Source of the DNA: Streptomyces sp. NBC_01549
Lineage (GTDB): Bacteria > Actinomycetota > Actinomycetes > Streptomycetales > Streptomycetaceae
Direction of reading: 5' to 3'
NCBI RefSeq assembly: GCF_026339955.1
Contig: NZ_JAPEPW010000001.1
Span: forward strand, 3,126,501 to 3,190,500
Length of the DNA: 64,000 bases
The notes below the pieces were generated by a model. It saw only the letters and a list, made by a program, of their open reading frames with translations. It ran no database searches and was not told the origin of the DNA. This document shows positions 1 to 8,783 of this stretch, piece by piece (position 1 is the stretch's first letter; the number at the start of each line of letters is the position of its first letter). The position numbers were made by a program, and so were the translations under genes.

Positions 1-1179
1 GCCGAACGCGACGCGTGAGAAGCGCCGTACGGTCGCCGCCTCGATCTGCGCCTCGGCGGGCGCCCGGAACAGCGCGACCAGCAGCGTCGACAGGCCGCCC
101 AGCCAGACGGCGACCGCCAGCAGGTGCAGCACGTCGACGGGCATCGCGAGGCCCGGCTGGATACCGGTGGAGGCGTGCTCGGCCATCGCCCAGCTCGCCG
201 CCAGGCCCGCCGCGACGACGGTGCCGCCGATCGCGAGCCCGAACGCGAGATCCTTCCTCTCGACATCGGCGTCGCCTTCGCCGGACACCTCGCGCTCGCC
301 CTCGCCGGACAGCGCGCCCTTGTCGGTCGCCTCGGCCTCATCCGACGTGTGGGCCCCGTCGCGCCGCGCGTACGCCCCGAAGAGCACCGCGATGAACAGC
401 GCGCCCGCGGCGAGCAGCAGCAGCCGTGAGACCAGTGCCGCTCCCGCCTTGGTCTGCAGCACCTGTCCGAGCAGTGTCAGGTCGAAGATGTCGCCGACCT
501 TGCCGGAGCCGACGTAGGAGCCGCGCAGGAGCAGCAGTGCGAGGGTGGCGCCGGTCAGCGCGAGCCACCCGGAGACCACGAGTCGTTGCACCGGACGGAC
601 GCCGGCGCCGCGCTGCCAGCAGGTCAGTACGAAGGCCGCGCCACCCACCAGGAGGATGAATCCGGCGTACGAGACATACCGTCCGATCCCATAGAGTGCG
701 CCGACGACTCCGCCGCCCACGGCGGGGTCGGAGAGCGCGACGGAGGTCTGCGAGGGTGCGCCGATGGAGAAGGTGAAGGCGCCGGATACGGGATGGCTGT
801 CCGCCGACACCACCTGGTAGGTGACGGTGAACGTGCCGTCGGGCAGCCCCGAGTGGAGCTTCACGCCATAGGTGGTGCCGCCCAGGTCGACCGCTTTGCC
901 GGTGTCGACGCGCTTGCCCTTGGGGTCGAGCACGCGCACCGAGCCGTCGGACAGGGCGACCCTCTCGGAGAACGTCAGCGAGACCTGGGTGGGTGCTTGG
1001 TTGACCACCGCTCCCTGCTGGGGGGTGCTGCCCGTCAGTGCGGCGTGCGCGGAGGCGGGCGTGGCGCCGGCCAGGACCGCGCCGGCCACGGCGAGGAGCA
1101 GCAAGAGCAGTGCCCGTACCCGAAAAGCGACCCCTCCAGTGGTGGTGGCAGGCGCATGGGGAGCGATGGTCTGTGTCAC
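1..1179 (-). CDS. CopC/CopD fusion copper protein (partial)
   Basis: Predicted copper-binding and copper-transport protein joining a CopC domain to a CopD membrane domain (YcnJ-like). The start is a GTG at 1177-1179 behind GGAGGG. A signal peptide ends PASA at residue 44, so the mature protein begins with His45 (HAALTG), as in CopC-type Cu(II) sites; a second conserved His sits at about residue 129 in the motif SHPVSG. The first CopD membrane helix begins near residue 165. The frame is open for 393 codons and runs off base 1, so the C-terminus is missing. It follows the PCuAC gene by 13 bp in the same direction, giving a four-gene copper operon. Role is inferred from domains and neighbours. 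Confidence 0.85.
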   Translation of the reverse strand, partial: MTQTIAPHAPATTTGGVAFRVRALLLLLLAVAGAVLAGATPASAHAALTGSTPQQGAVVNQAPTQVSLTFSERVALSDGSVRVLDPKGKRVDTGKAVDLGGTTYGVKLHSGLPDGTFTVTYQVVSADSHPVSGAFTFSIGAPSQTSVALSDPAVGGGVVGALYGIGRYVSYAGFILLVGGAAFVLTCWQRGAGVRPVQRLVVSGWLALTGATLALLLLRGSYVGSGKVGDIFDLTLLGQVLQTKAGAALVSRLLLLAAGALFIAVLFGAYARRDGAHTSDEAEATDKGALSGEGEREVSGEGDADVERKDLAFGLAIGGTVVAAGLAASWAMAEHASTGIQPGLAMPVDVLHLLAVAVWLGGLSTLLVALFRAPAEAQIEAATVRRFSRVAFG

Positions 1180-1192
1180 GGTGATCCCTCCC

Positions 1193-1678
1193 TCAGTGCC
1201 CGGTCTTGGGGTTGTACGTCGCGGACTTCACCGGCATGGAGACCTTCACCGCGCCCGCCTTGGTGAAGTGGAGCGTCACCGACACCTTCTCGCCCTCCAG
1301 GGGCTTGTGGGTGAGCTTTTCGAACATGAGGTGGTTGCCGCCGCTCGCGAAGTCCAGTGACCCGTCGGCGGGCACGGCGAACGACTTCCGCTCCTCCATC
1401 GCGCCCCCCTTGGTGGAGTGCAGCGTGACGTCGGAGGCGAGGCCGCTGGTGACGGAGGTCAGGGTGTCGGCGCCGCCGGAGTTGGTGACGGTGAAGAAGC
1501 CGGCCGCCATGGTGTCCATGACGGGGGCGGGCATATAGGCGCCGGTGATCTTCAGTTCGGGCTTGTCCGCGCTGTGCGAGGAGGAGTCGTCGGAGCCGCA
1601 GCCCGCCAGCGCCAGCGCTGTGGCGGTCAGCGCCACGTATCCCGCGAGACGCCTCGAAGGGGCTCCGGATCGGCTCAC
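1193..1678 (-). CDS. PCu(A)C copper chaperone lipoprotein
   Basis: Extracytoplasmic copper chaperone of the PCuAC (DUF461) family, 161 residues. These proteins carry Cu(I) to SCO1 or to the CuA site of cytochrome oxidase. A lipobox LAGC places the lipidated Cys near residue 27. The family signature is visible: a Met-rich stretch (MPAPVMDTM), a His after about 30 residues (VTLHST) and the motif HLMFEK. The GTG start at 1676-1678 overlaps the TGA of the upstream SCO1 gene in a GTGA junction, implying translational coupling with its functional partner. A longer in-frame reading into 2413 is a shadow of the SCO1 gene. Confidence 0.88.
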   Translation of the reverse strand: MSRSGAPSRRLAGYVALTATALALAGCGSDDSSSHSADKPELKITGAYMPAPVMDTMAAGFFTVTNSGGADTLTSVTSGLASDVTLHSTKGGAMEERKSFAVPADGSLDFASGGNHLMFEKLTHKPLEGEKVSVTLHFTKAGAVKVSMPVKSATYNPKTGH

Positions 1679-2328
1679 GGATTCTCTCCCTTGATGAGCT
1701 TGGGGAGGTCCTTGGTGTAGTCGTCGACGGTGGCGTCCTCTCCGTAGATCACGTAGCCCCCGTCGGTCTTCGGTGAGAACGCGATGACCTGGGTGCCGTG
1801 CACGGAGACGAGCTTGCCGTTCTTGTCCTTCGTCGTCGGCTCGATGGAGATGCCGAGAGTGCGGGCGCCCGCCTGGACGGTGGGGAAGTCGCCGGTGAGG
1901 CCGACGAAGGCGGGGTCGATCCCCTTGAGCCACTTGCCGAGCGCGGCGGGAGTGTCGCGCGCCGGGTCGGTGGTGACGAACACGACCTTGAACTTGTCCT
2001 GTTCGGCCTTGGGCAGCTGCTTCTTGGCGACGGCGAGGTTGCTCATCGTCGTCGGGCAGACGTCGGGGCAGTGGGTGTAGCCGAAGTAGATGAGCGTCGG
2101 GACGCCCTTGGTCTCGGCCCGGAAGTCGTACTTCTTGCCGTTCGTGTCGGTGAGGACGAGGTCGGGCTTCTCGAACGCCTTGTCGAGGACCGTGGCGGCC
2201 TTGCCCGTGCCGGCCTCGGCGGACACGTCGGCGATCGGCTTGTTGCTGTCGTCGCCGCTGCCGCAGGCGGAGAGGGTCAGTGCGGCCGCGGCGAACAGGG
2301 CGGCCGCGGCATACGTCTTCTTGCGCAT
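1675..2328 (-). CDS. SCO1/SenC family copper metallochaperone lipoprotein
   Basis: Thioredoxin-fold protein for copper delivery to cytochrome c oxidase, 217 residues. The Cu-binding CxxxC is clear (THCPDVCPTT) and the distal His ligand is present (VSVHGTQ). A lipobox LSAC places the lipidated Cys at residue 22. The start ATG at 2326-2328 gives the canonical Lys-Lys signal peptide; the upstream extension of the frame has no family similarity. Its stop overlaps the start of the PCuAC gene, and the YcnI-like gene lies about 100 bp upstream. SCO1 plus PCuAC is a standard pairing for CuA assembly, so this cluster probably serves respiratory copper supply rather than detoxification alone. Confidence 0.9.
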   Translation of the reverse strand: MRKKTYAAAALFAAAALTLSACGSGDDSNKPIADVSAEAGTGKAATVLDKAFEKPDLVLTDTNGKKYDFRAETKGVPTLIYFGYTHCPDVCPTTMSNLAVAKKQLPKAEQDKFKVVFVTTDPARDTPAALGKWLKGIDPAFVGLTGDFPTVQAGARTLGISIEPTTKDKNGKLVSVHGTQVIAFSPKTDGGYVIYGEDATVDDYTKDLPKLIKGENP

Positions 2329-2434
2329 AGAAAAATGTCCCAGATGTGAGGGCTCCGGTGTGCACCGGGGTCGTACGACCCCTTTGACGAGGGCGTACGA
2401 CCTGCCGGTGCACAAAGGAGGGGTGCGGTGGGCC

Positions 2435-3172
2435 TCAGCCCGCGGTGCGCCGCCGGCCGGCCAGAACGCCGTACGCCACGCCCGCCGCGCCGACGACGAT
2501 GCCGACGACACCGAGGACGCGCGCGGTGGTGTCAGCGCCGTCCGAGGACGAGGCGGAGGTGGACGAGGCGGGGGCCGCCGTGGAGGTGTCGGAGGCGTCC
2601 TCGGCGGTTGCGGAGGACCCGTGGTGCCCGTCCGCGGACGCGGCGGAGAGCGTGAGCACCGGAGCCGGGTTCTCGGGCTCCTCCTTGCCCTCCTGCTGCG
2701 GCTCGATCCAGCGCACGACCTCCTTGTTGTCGTACGTCTGGATCGCCTTGAAGACGAGTTCGTCGGTGTCCTCGGGCAGCGCGCCGACGGAGAGCGGGAA
2801 CTTCTGGAAGAAGCCCGGCTCGATGCCCTTGCCGGTGGCGGTCCAGGTGACCTTGGTGACGGCCTCGGAGATCTTCTCGCCGTGCATCGTGAGCGGCTTG
2901 GCCAGCTTGCTCTTGGTGACCTTCACGGACCAGCCGTCGAGGGGCTGCGGCATGACGGAGGCGAGCGGGTGGTCGGTCGGGAAGTTCACCTCGACCTTGT
3001 TGGTCGAGGCGTCGTCGCGCTCGTTGGGGACCTTGAAGTCGACGACGGCGTAACCGCCCTTGGCGGCCTGGCCCTCCGGCTGCACGCTGACGTGCGCGAA
3101 GGCGGGGGCGGAGACGGCGAGGACGGCCGAGGCGGCGACGGCGCCGGCGGCGGCGATACGGGAAGCCTTCAT
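2435..3172 (-). CDS. YcnI-like DUF1775 copper-associated protein
   Basis: Exported 245-residue protein with the YcnI (DUF1775) domain. After the signal peptide (cleavage at APAFA) the mature protein starts HVSVQPEG, which places a His near the new N-terminus as in YcnI Cu(II)-binding proteins. The domain covers about residues 28-160. A Ser/Thr/Ala-rich linker follows, then one C-terminal membrane helix (VLGVVGIVVG...) and a short RRR tail, so it is probably anchored outside the membrane. ATG at 3170-3172 is preferred because GGAG lies 11 bases upstream; a GTG four codons earlier is possible. It heads the copper gene run. Confidence 0.87.
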   Translation of the reverse strand: MKASRIAAAGAVAASAVLAVSAPAFAHVSVQPEGQAAKGGYAVVDFKVPNERDDASTNKVEVNFPTDHPLASVMPQPLDGWSVKVTKSKLAKPLTMHGEKISEAVTKVTWTATGKGIEPGFFQKFPLSVGALPEDTDELVFKAIQTYDNKEVVRWIEPQQEGKEEPENPAPVLTLSAASADGHHGSSATAEDASDTSTAAPASSTSASSSDGADTTARVLGVVGIVVGAAGVAYGVLAGRRRTAG

Positions 3173-3320
3173 GGAAGAGAGCACTCCACTTTCAGTCCGA
3201 TGAGAAGGGGGGCGCGTGCGGACGGTGCGATGCGGCCCCGGGGGGGTGTCATCGCGTGCACGCGCGCGTGCCGCACGACGGCACCCCCGTCGGATCGGTC
3301 CGGTGGAGTGGCGCGTCGTG

Positions 3321-4139
3321 TCAGGCGGCGAGGACGAGAGCGGTGGAGTGGGGCGGTCCGCGGCGGACGACGCTGTGCTGGAGCTCGGCGGTACGGGGCT
3401 TGGGCGGCGTCAGAAGCGCGGTGCGCCGGGCGCGCGGTGCCGCGTCGGGCGCACCCGGAAGTCCGGCCCGCAGGGCGCGTACGAGCGCTAGCGCCCCGCG
3501 CAGGGACCGCATGAGCGCCCCTTCCGCGACTCCGTGCGCGGACAGTCGGATCAGGCGCAGCAGCGCCAGATCACCGTGGCGCAGCACCCATCCGGCGGCG
3601 ACGGCCGCGAGGACGTGGCCGAGCAGCATCGGTAGGGACGGCAGCACGGACATCGAGGACCCCGTGGCGGTCGCCATCGCGTCCGTGGAGTGGGGCATGG
3701 GCATGGACGAGGTCATGCCCGTGTCGAGCCGTGCGTCGGCGAGGATCTTCATGGCCTGAGCCGGGCTGATCGCCGCCGCGGTCGTGCCGCACACGAGGCG
3801 TGCGGCACGTTCCACGAGTGAGGTGTCGGCCATCGACATGGAGCCGGAGGCCGACGCCGTGGCGGTCCCGCCGAGTCCGAACAGCGTGTGCAGGACGGTC
3901 TGGCCGATCGCGAGCAGCGCGGCGATGCCCGGCAGCGAGCGCTCCCGCCCCGCCAGCGAGGCCGCGACAGCGAAGACCGCGAGGAATCCGGCGCCGAGCG
4001 TCCACAGCGGGACGGTGGCGCAGGAGGCGAGCCCATGACCGGCCGCGGCCAGCACGACACAGACCGCGGCGAACACCGCGGCCCGCAGAATCCGGAGCTC
4101 GTATCCGGAGCGCGTCCTGCGTTGGTGGGGGGCAGTCAT
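3321..4139 (-). CDS. Met/His-rich integral membrane protein
   Basis: Unrecognised 272-residue membrane protein. Hydrophobic segments lie near residues 18-38, 45-62, 70-90 and 168-190. Between them is a loop unusually rich in Met and His (MTSSMPMPHS, GSMSMAD, SSMSVLPSLPM), the kind of side chains that bind Cu(I). The C-terminal 80 residues are Arg/Pro-rich and probably cytoplasmic. It is transcribed in the same direction as the copper genes, about 150 bp upstream of the YcnI-like gene, so a copper role is a reasonable inference, but no named family was recognised. Confidence 0.7.
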   Translation of the reverse strand: MTAPHQRRTRSGYELRILRAAVFAAVCVVLAAAGHGLASCATVPLWTLGAGFLAVFAVAASLAGRERSLPGIAALLAIGQTVLHTLFGLGGTATASASGSMSMADTSLVERAARLVCGTTAAAISPAQAMKILADARLDTGMTSSMPMPHSTDAMATATGSSMSVLPSLPMLLGHVLAAVAAGWVLRHGDLALLRLIRLSAHGVAEGALMRSLRGALALVRALRAGLPGAPDAAPRARRTALLTPPKPRTAELQHSVVRRGPPHSTALVLAA

Positions 4140-4373
4140 GGCGGGCTCATCATCGCACTGGCCCTACCCGCCACCTACGGCAGGTCCGCAAAATGTCGGT
4201 CCGCGAGTCGTGGTCCGAAAGATGACGATCTGGGGCGAACCACCCGCACATACACCGATCTTTGTGGCGTGCGCATCCGCCGTATGGGCGGCATCACGTC
4301 ATGCGGGCGATTGCGCACAGGTGCTTGCGGCAATACGTAACGGTATGTCGAGCCGCGGCCGGGAGGCTGGAGC

Positions 4374-4829
4374 ATGAGCATCTGGTGGTCACTCCATTTG
4401 CGGCGTGAGGCCGCAAGCGTTCCGCTCGCGAGACGCCTGCTGCTCGGCACGATGGAGACGGCGGGTGTCGATCCGGACGTCTCGTACGACCTCTCCGTGG
4501 CCCTCAGTGAGGCCTGCGCCAACGCGGTGGAGCACGGCGGGGACGCCGCTCCCGGCACCGCGTCGGAGGCCTATCGGGTCACCGCCTATCTCGACGGCGA
4601 GAAGTGCCGCATCGAGGTCTCCGACTCCGGCCCGGGCTTCGCCCCGGGCCGAGCCCGTCTCGCGCTCCGCCCGGTCCGCGGCGACGCGGAGCACGGCCGG
4701 GGGCTGTGCCTGATCCGGGAACTCGCCGATCACGTCCAGATCGGCAACGAGCCGGGGCGGGGCGGCGCGGTGGTCAGTTTCGACAAGATCCTCAAGTGGA
4801 AGAAGGACGTACCCCTGATGGCCGTTTAA
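4374..4829 (+). CDS. ATP-binding anti-sigma-type regulator (RsbW-like)
   Basis: Cytoplasmic 151-residue GHKL ATPase-fold protein of the HATPase_c_2 type, which in Streptomyces act as orphan anti-sigma-type kinases. The N box is EACANAVEHG (about residues 45-54), the G1 box DSGPGFAP (about 84-91) and the G2 box HGRGLCLIREL (about 108-118). The ATG is preceded by GGGAGG with proper spacing. It is monocistronic, facing away from the copper genes and converging on the MmpL gene 42 bp downstream. No anti-anti-sigma or sigma gene is adjacent, so its partner cannot be inferred. Confidence 0.85.
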   Translation: MSIWWSLHLRREAASVPLARRLLLGTMETAGVDPDVSYDLSVALSEACANAVEHGGDAAPGTASEAYRVTAYLDGEKCRIEVSDSGPGFAPGRARLALRPVRGDAEHGRGLCLIRELADHVQIGNEPGRGGAVVSFDKILKWKKDVPLMAV

Positions 4830-4871
4830 GGCCTGTGCCGAGCGCGGGTGGACCTCCCGGGCGCTGGACGG

Positions 4872-7097
4872 TCAGATGTGGGCCGACTCCCGTGCGGCCG
4901 GGTTGTTCTGTGTCGCGGCGATCGCGGGCTGGTGGGTGAGTGCTTCGCCTTCCACATCGACCTTGGGCAGGATCCGGTCCAGTCGGTGTGGCATCCACCA
5001 GGCGGCTTTGCCGAGCAGGGCGAGGGCGGCTGGTACGAAGGCCATGCGGATGACGAACGCGTCGAACAGGACGGCGATCGCGAGTCCGAAGCCGATCATT
5101 TTGATCATGGATTCTCCGGCGCCGATGAAGCCGGAGAACACGGCCGTCATGATCAGTGCGGCGGCGGCCACGACGCGGGCGCTGTGGCGGAAGCCGGTCT
5201 CGACCGCCTGGTGCGGGCTGTCGCCGTGGACGTAGGCCTCCCGCATCCGGGCGACGAGGAACACCTCGTAGTCCATCGCGAGGCCGAAGACGATGCCCAC
5301 CAGGAAGATCGGCATCATGCTCATGATCGGACCGGTGGTCTCCACGCCGAGGAGTGAGGCCAGCCAGCCCCACTGGAAGACGGCGACGACGGAGCCGAGG
5401 GCGGCGAGTACCGAGAGGAGGAATCCGACGGCCGCCTTGACCGGGACCAGGAGGGAGCGGAATACCACCGTCAGGAGCAGGATGGCCAGGCCGACGACCA
5501 CGATCAGGTAGGGGATCAGCGCGTTCTGGGTTTTCTGCGCGATGTCGATGTTGAGCGCGGTGGTGCCGGTGACCTCGAACTCGGCGCCGGTCGAGGCCTC
5601 GGTGGCGGGGCGTTCGTCGCGGATGGTTTTGACGAGGTCCTGGGTCTTCTCGCTGGTGGGTGCGGTGGACGGGACGGCGGAGAAGACGGCGGTGTCGCCC
5701 GCGGGGTTGAAGCGTGCGGGGGAGAGGGAGACGATCCCGTCGGTGGCCTTGATCTTCTGCTCGATGGCCTTGACCGCGGTTTTGGGGTCGGGGGCGTTCT
5801 TGGCGTCGATGACGATGGACAGGGGGCCGTTGAAGCCGGGGCCAAAGCCCTTGGCGAGGTCGTCGTAGGCGCGGCGTTCGGTGGTGGAGGTGGGCTTGGA
5901 CTCGGCGCCGGGCATGCCCAGCTGGAGGTCCATGACGGGTACGGCGAGTGTGCCCAGGGCGGCGACCGAGGCGAGCAGGACGGGCACCGGGCGGCGCAGG
6001 ACGAAGCGGGCCCAGCGGCTGCCGCCGTTGTTCTCGCCGTTCTCCTTGGCCTGTCCGTGCTTGCGGGAGTGGCGGGAGAGCACGGCGTTGGGCCAGAAGC
6101 CGAGGAGGGCGGGGACGAGCGTCAGCGCGATGAAGACGCTGACGATGACGGCTCCGGCGGCGGCGAGGCCCATCTTGGTGAGCATGGGGATGCCGACGAC
6201 GGACAGGCCGACGAGGGCGATGACGACGGTGAGGCCGGCGAAGACGACGGCGGATCCGGCGGTTCCGGTGGCGAGGCCGGCGGCTTCCCGCGGGGTGTGG
6301 CCCTTGGCGCGTTCTTCGCGGTAGCGGGAGACGATGAAGACGGCGTAGTCGATTCCGCAGGCGAGACCGAGCATGGTGGCGAGCGTGCCGGTGGTGGAGG
6401 AGAGGCCGAGCGCACTGGACAGGGCCATGATCGCGGCCATCGAGACGCCGACACCGATGATGGCGGTGAGCAGGGGCAGTCCGGCGGCGGTCAGCGAACC
6501 GAAGGTGATGATCAGGACGGCGGCGGCGATGGCGATACCGATCGCCTCGGCCGAGCCGCCCGCGGAGGGCTGGGTCGCCAGCGCGGTGCCGCCGGCCTCG
6601 ACCGTCAGGCCGGACTTCTTGGCCTGCGCGATGGCGTCCTTCAGCGCGTTCTTGCTGGCGTCGGTGAGGTCGTCGGCCTTCACCTTGTAGGTGACGGTGG
6701 CGTACGCCGTCGTCGCGTCCTTGCTGACCGCGTTCGCCTGGAAGGGGCTGACCGCGCTCGCGACCTGCGAGCCGTCGGCCGCGTGGTCGACGAGCTTCTC
6801 GATGGTCTTCTTGTTGTCGGCGGCGGTGATCTTCTGACCGTCGGGGGCCACGAAGACGATCCGGGCGTTCGCCCCGTCGGCGGTCGTCCCGGGGAAGCGC
6901 TGCTCCATGAGGTCGAACGCCTTCTGGGACTCGATCCCCGGCATGGAGTTCGAATCGTCGGCGGTGGCGGGTGCCTTGGCGGCACCGAAACCGACCGCGG
7001 CCAGGACGGCCACCCATATGAGGGCGACGTACCAGCGCCTTCGGAAGGCCGTACGGCCCAGTCGATAGAGGAAAGTAGCCACGGGAGGGGTCTCCAA
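4872..7097 (-). CDS. MMPL family RND-type transporter
   Basis: Twelve-helix membrane exporter, 741 residues, with the duplicated MmpL layout: helix 1 near residue 22 (YVALIWVAVLAAVGFG), an external domain to about 180, helices 2-6, a cytosolic linker rich in Lys/Asn near 340-350, helix 7 (VPVLLASVAALGTLAV), a second external domain and helices 8-12. The motif ACGIDYAVFIVSRYREE near residue 250 and its counterpart GLAMDYEVFLVARMRE near 590 carry the Asp-Tyr pairs of the proton relay. Such proteins export lipids or drugs. A sensor-kinase-like gene is divergent upstream. Substrate unknown. Confidence 0.9.
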   Translation of the reverse strand: METPPVATFLYRLGRTAFRRRWYVALIWVAVLAAVGFGAAKAPATADDSNSMPGIESQKAFDLMEQRFPGTTADGANARIVFVAPDGQKITAADNKKTIEKLVDHAADGSQVASAVSPFQANAVSKDATTAYATVTYKVKADDLTDASKNALKDAIAQAKKSGLTVEAGGTALATQPSAGGSAEAIGIAIAAAVLIITFGSLTAAGLPLLTAIIGVGVSMAAIMALSSALGLSSTTGTLATMLGLACGIDYAVFIVSRYREERAKGHTPREAAGLATGTAGSAVVFAGLTVVIALVGLSVVGIPMLTKMGLAAAGAVIVSVFIALTLVPALLGFWPNAVLSRHSRKHGQAKENGENNGGSRWARFVLRRPVPVLLASVAALGTLAVPVMDLQLGMPGAESKPTSTTERRAYDDLAKGFGPGFNGPLSIVIDAKNAPDPKTAVKAIEQKIKATDGIVSLSPARFNPAGDTAVFSAVPSTAPTSEKTQDLVKTIRDERPATEASTGAEFEVTGTTALNIDIAQKTQNALIPYLIVVVGLAILLLTVVFRSLLVPVKAAVGFLLSVLAALGSVVAVFQWGWLASLLGVETTGPIMSMMPIFLVGIVFGLAMDYEVFLVARMREAYVHGDSPHQAVETGFRHSARVVAAAALIMTAVFSGFIGAGESMIKMIGFGLAIAVLFDAFVIRMAFVPAALALLGKAAWWMPHRLDRILPKVDVEGEALTHQPAIAATQNNPAARESAHI

Positions 7098-7183
7098 GGT
7101 CTGTGTTCGGGGCAGCGAGCGGCGGCGTGCTGCGAGGGGGCGGGGTCGCAGACGCGTCAGGCCGGGGTCGGCGTCCTGCGGAC

Positions 7184-7258
7184 CTGTGCTTCGCGGGCCT
7201 GTGCTTCGCGGACCTGTGCTTCGCGGGCCTGCGTGCCGTGGTCCTGCGTTTCGTGGTC
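7184..7258. repeat. 15-bp tandem repeat, about 5 units
   Basis: Three near-identical units CTGTGCTTCGCGGGC, the middle one ending GAC, start at 7184, 7199 and 7214; two diverged units (CTGCGTGCCGTGGTC, CTGCGTTTCGTGGTC) start at 7229 and 7244. The repeat sits in the MmpL upstream region, 87-161 bp from the MmpL start. Confidence 0.85.
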
Positions 7259-7408
7259 CTGGAACAGGAACCAGAGCACCGGACGGGAGGAGAGCAGCGA
7301 CTTCATGGGACCTTTTCCTTCGGCGGGGAGTCTTTAGGGGCGTGAGCTTCCGGATTCAACGATCCCGTCGGAAGCTCGCCGCCACGAGTGAGTGCTCTCC
7401 CGAACCTG

Positions 7409-7428
7409 TGGTGTAGCGGGCTACACCA
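7409..7428. promoter_or_regulatory. Palindrome TGGTGTAG-N4-CTACACCA, candidate operator
   Basis: Perfect inverted repeat with 8-bp arms (7409-7416 and 7421-7428) and a CGGG spacer, between the divergent MmpL and kinase-like genes. Size and position fit a dimeric regulator site. No regulator gene is adjacent, so the binding protein is unknown. Confidence 0.5.
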
Positions 7429-7485
7429 TCTGTCCGGAGCCCGCTCTCCCGCGCAGCCGCGCCGGGTCTGCCTAGCCTGGGCGGC

Positions 7486-8649
7486 ATGGGAAAGACAGTG
7501 CGGCAGGCAGCGCGAGCCACGGCCCAACTGGGACGGGCCGCCGTACTGGCGTTCGGCTCGATCATCTTCATCACGGTGCTGCTGTTCACGGCGGTCGCCA
7601 CCCTCGCGGTGGTCGGTGCCGGACTGTTGCCCGAGACGGTGCTCCTGGTGCGCCGCTTCGCCGGTGCCAAGCGGCGCCAGGTCGCCCAATGGACGGGCCG
7701 GGAGATCCCCGAGGCGTACCAGCGCGTCGAGGGCCCGCTCCGGCGGCGGCTGCGCACGGCGGTCCGTGACCCGGGCACCTTCAACGACCTGCGCTGGATG
7801 GTCGCCCACTACGCCTACGGCTTCCTGGTCGCACTCGCACTGCCGCTGTGGCCGGCGGGCCTGCTCGTCGATGGCGTACGGCAGGGTGTGCTGGGCCGTC
7901 CACCGCTGGTCCTCCCGCTGATCAGCCGTCTCGCGGATCTCGACGCCGCATGGTCCACCGCTCTGCTCAAGCCCTCACCCAAGGCGCTGCTCGCCGAGCG
8001 GGTCGAGGAACTGACCGAGACCCGGGCGGGTGCGGTGGCCGCGCACGAGGCCGAACTGCGCCGCATCGAGCAGGACCTGCAGGAGGGCACGCAGGCGCGG
8101 CTGGTGTCGCTCTCCATGCGGATCGGCATCGCCAAACGGGCATACGAACGTGACCCGGACGCCGCGCGCGAACTCCTCGACGAGGCCCAGGACCAGGCCG
8201 AAGAGGCGCTGACCGAACTGCGTCACGTCGTCCGGGGGATCCACCCGCCGATCCTCACCGACCGTGGTCTCGTCGGGGCGGCGCGGGCGCTCGCGGCGAG
8301 CAGCGGGCTCGACGTGACCATGGACGTGGACGGTCTGGAGGACGGGGCGCACAGCGGGGTCCGGGCCCCGGCGGCGATCGAGGCCGCCGCGTACTTCGTG
8401 CTGACCGAGGCGCTGACGAACGTCGGCAAGCACAGCGGCTCGGAGCGGGCGGCGGTCCGGCTCGCCCGTACGCCGACGGGGTTGAGCGTGGGCGTTCGTG
8501 ACGAGGGCCGCGGCGGCGCCGACGAGGCGGCCGGCTCGGGACTGCTCGGCATACGACGGAGGGTCGCGGCGCTCGACGGGACCGTGCGGCTGACCAGCCC
8601 CGTCGGGGGTCCGACGGTGATCGAGGTGGACCTGCCGTACGCGTGGTGA
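7486..8649 (+). CDS. NarL-type sensor histidine kinase, phospho-acceptor His replaced by Gln
   Basis: Membrane protein of 387 residues with the HisKA_3 plus HATPase_c architecture. Two hydrophobic regions lie near 18-48 and 105-128. The dimerisation motif, normally RRIERDLHDGAQ, reads RRIEQDLQEGTQ, so the phospho-accepting His is Gln199 (codon CAG at 8080-8082). The ATP-binding part is recognisable: N box EALTNVGKHS, G1 DEGRGG, G2 GSGLLGIRRRVAALDG. No response regulator gene is adjacent. It therefore probably cannot autophosphorylate in the usual way and may act as a pseudokinase. It starts at ATG 7486, divergent from the MmpL exporter. Confidence 0.85.
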   Translation: MGKTVRQAARATAQLGRAAVLAFGSIIFITVLLFTAVATLAVVGAGLLPETVLLVRRFAGAKRRQVAQWTGREIPEAYQRVEGPLRRRLRTAVRDPGTFNDLRWMVAHYAYGFLVALALPLWPAGLLVDGVRQGVLGRPPLVLPLISRLADLDAAWSTALLKPSPKALLAERVEELTETRAGAVAAHEAELRRIEQDLQEGTQARLVSLSMRIGIAKRAYERDPDAARELLDEAQDQAEEALTELRHVVRGIHPPILTDRGLVGAARALAASSGLDVTMDVDGLEDGAHSGVRAPAAIEAAAYFVLTEALTNVGKHSGSERAAVRLARTPTGLSVGVRDEGRGGADEAAGSGLLGIRRRVAALDGTVRLTSPVGGPTVIEVDLPYAW

Positions 8650-8783
8650 CACCTTCCGCGTCGTGGCGACACCGTCGGCGTTTTCGCGCTCCCTGGAGAG
8701 GGCGATTTTCCGTCGACTTCAGCTTTCTCAGGATTCTTACCCTCCGCACAGCCCCACCCCATGCCCCTGACTGCTGCCGTTCC

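Larger units (their letters stand above)
7098..7485. other. Divergent intergenic region, MmpL exporter / kinase-like gene
   Basis: A 388-bp gap between two divergent genes. It holds five tandem copies of a 15-bp unit (7184-7258) and a perfect 8-bp-arm palindrome (7409-7428) 58 bp before the kinase-like start. Short frames through the repeats give pentapeptide-like strings (ADLCF AGLCF) but have no ribosome site and no domain beyond the repeat, so no gene is called. Confidence 0.6.

Noticed and set aside
4330..4360. ATACGTAACGGTAT near-palindrome before the ATP-binding gene
   Set aside because: Arms are interrupted and too short to separate from chance or from the gene's own promoter.
7103..7345. 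Possible pentapeptide-repeat protein (ADLCF AGLCF pattern)
   Set aside because: Only the 15-bp minisatellite creates the pattern, two frames give different pentapeptides, and no ribosome site is present.
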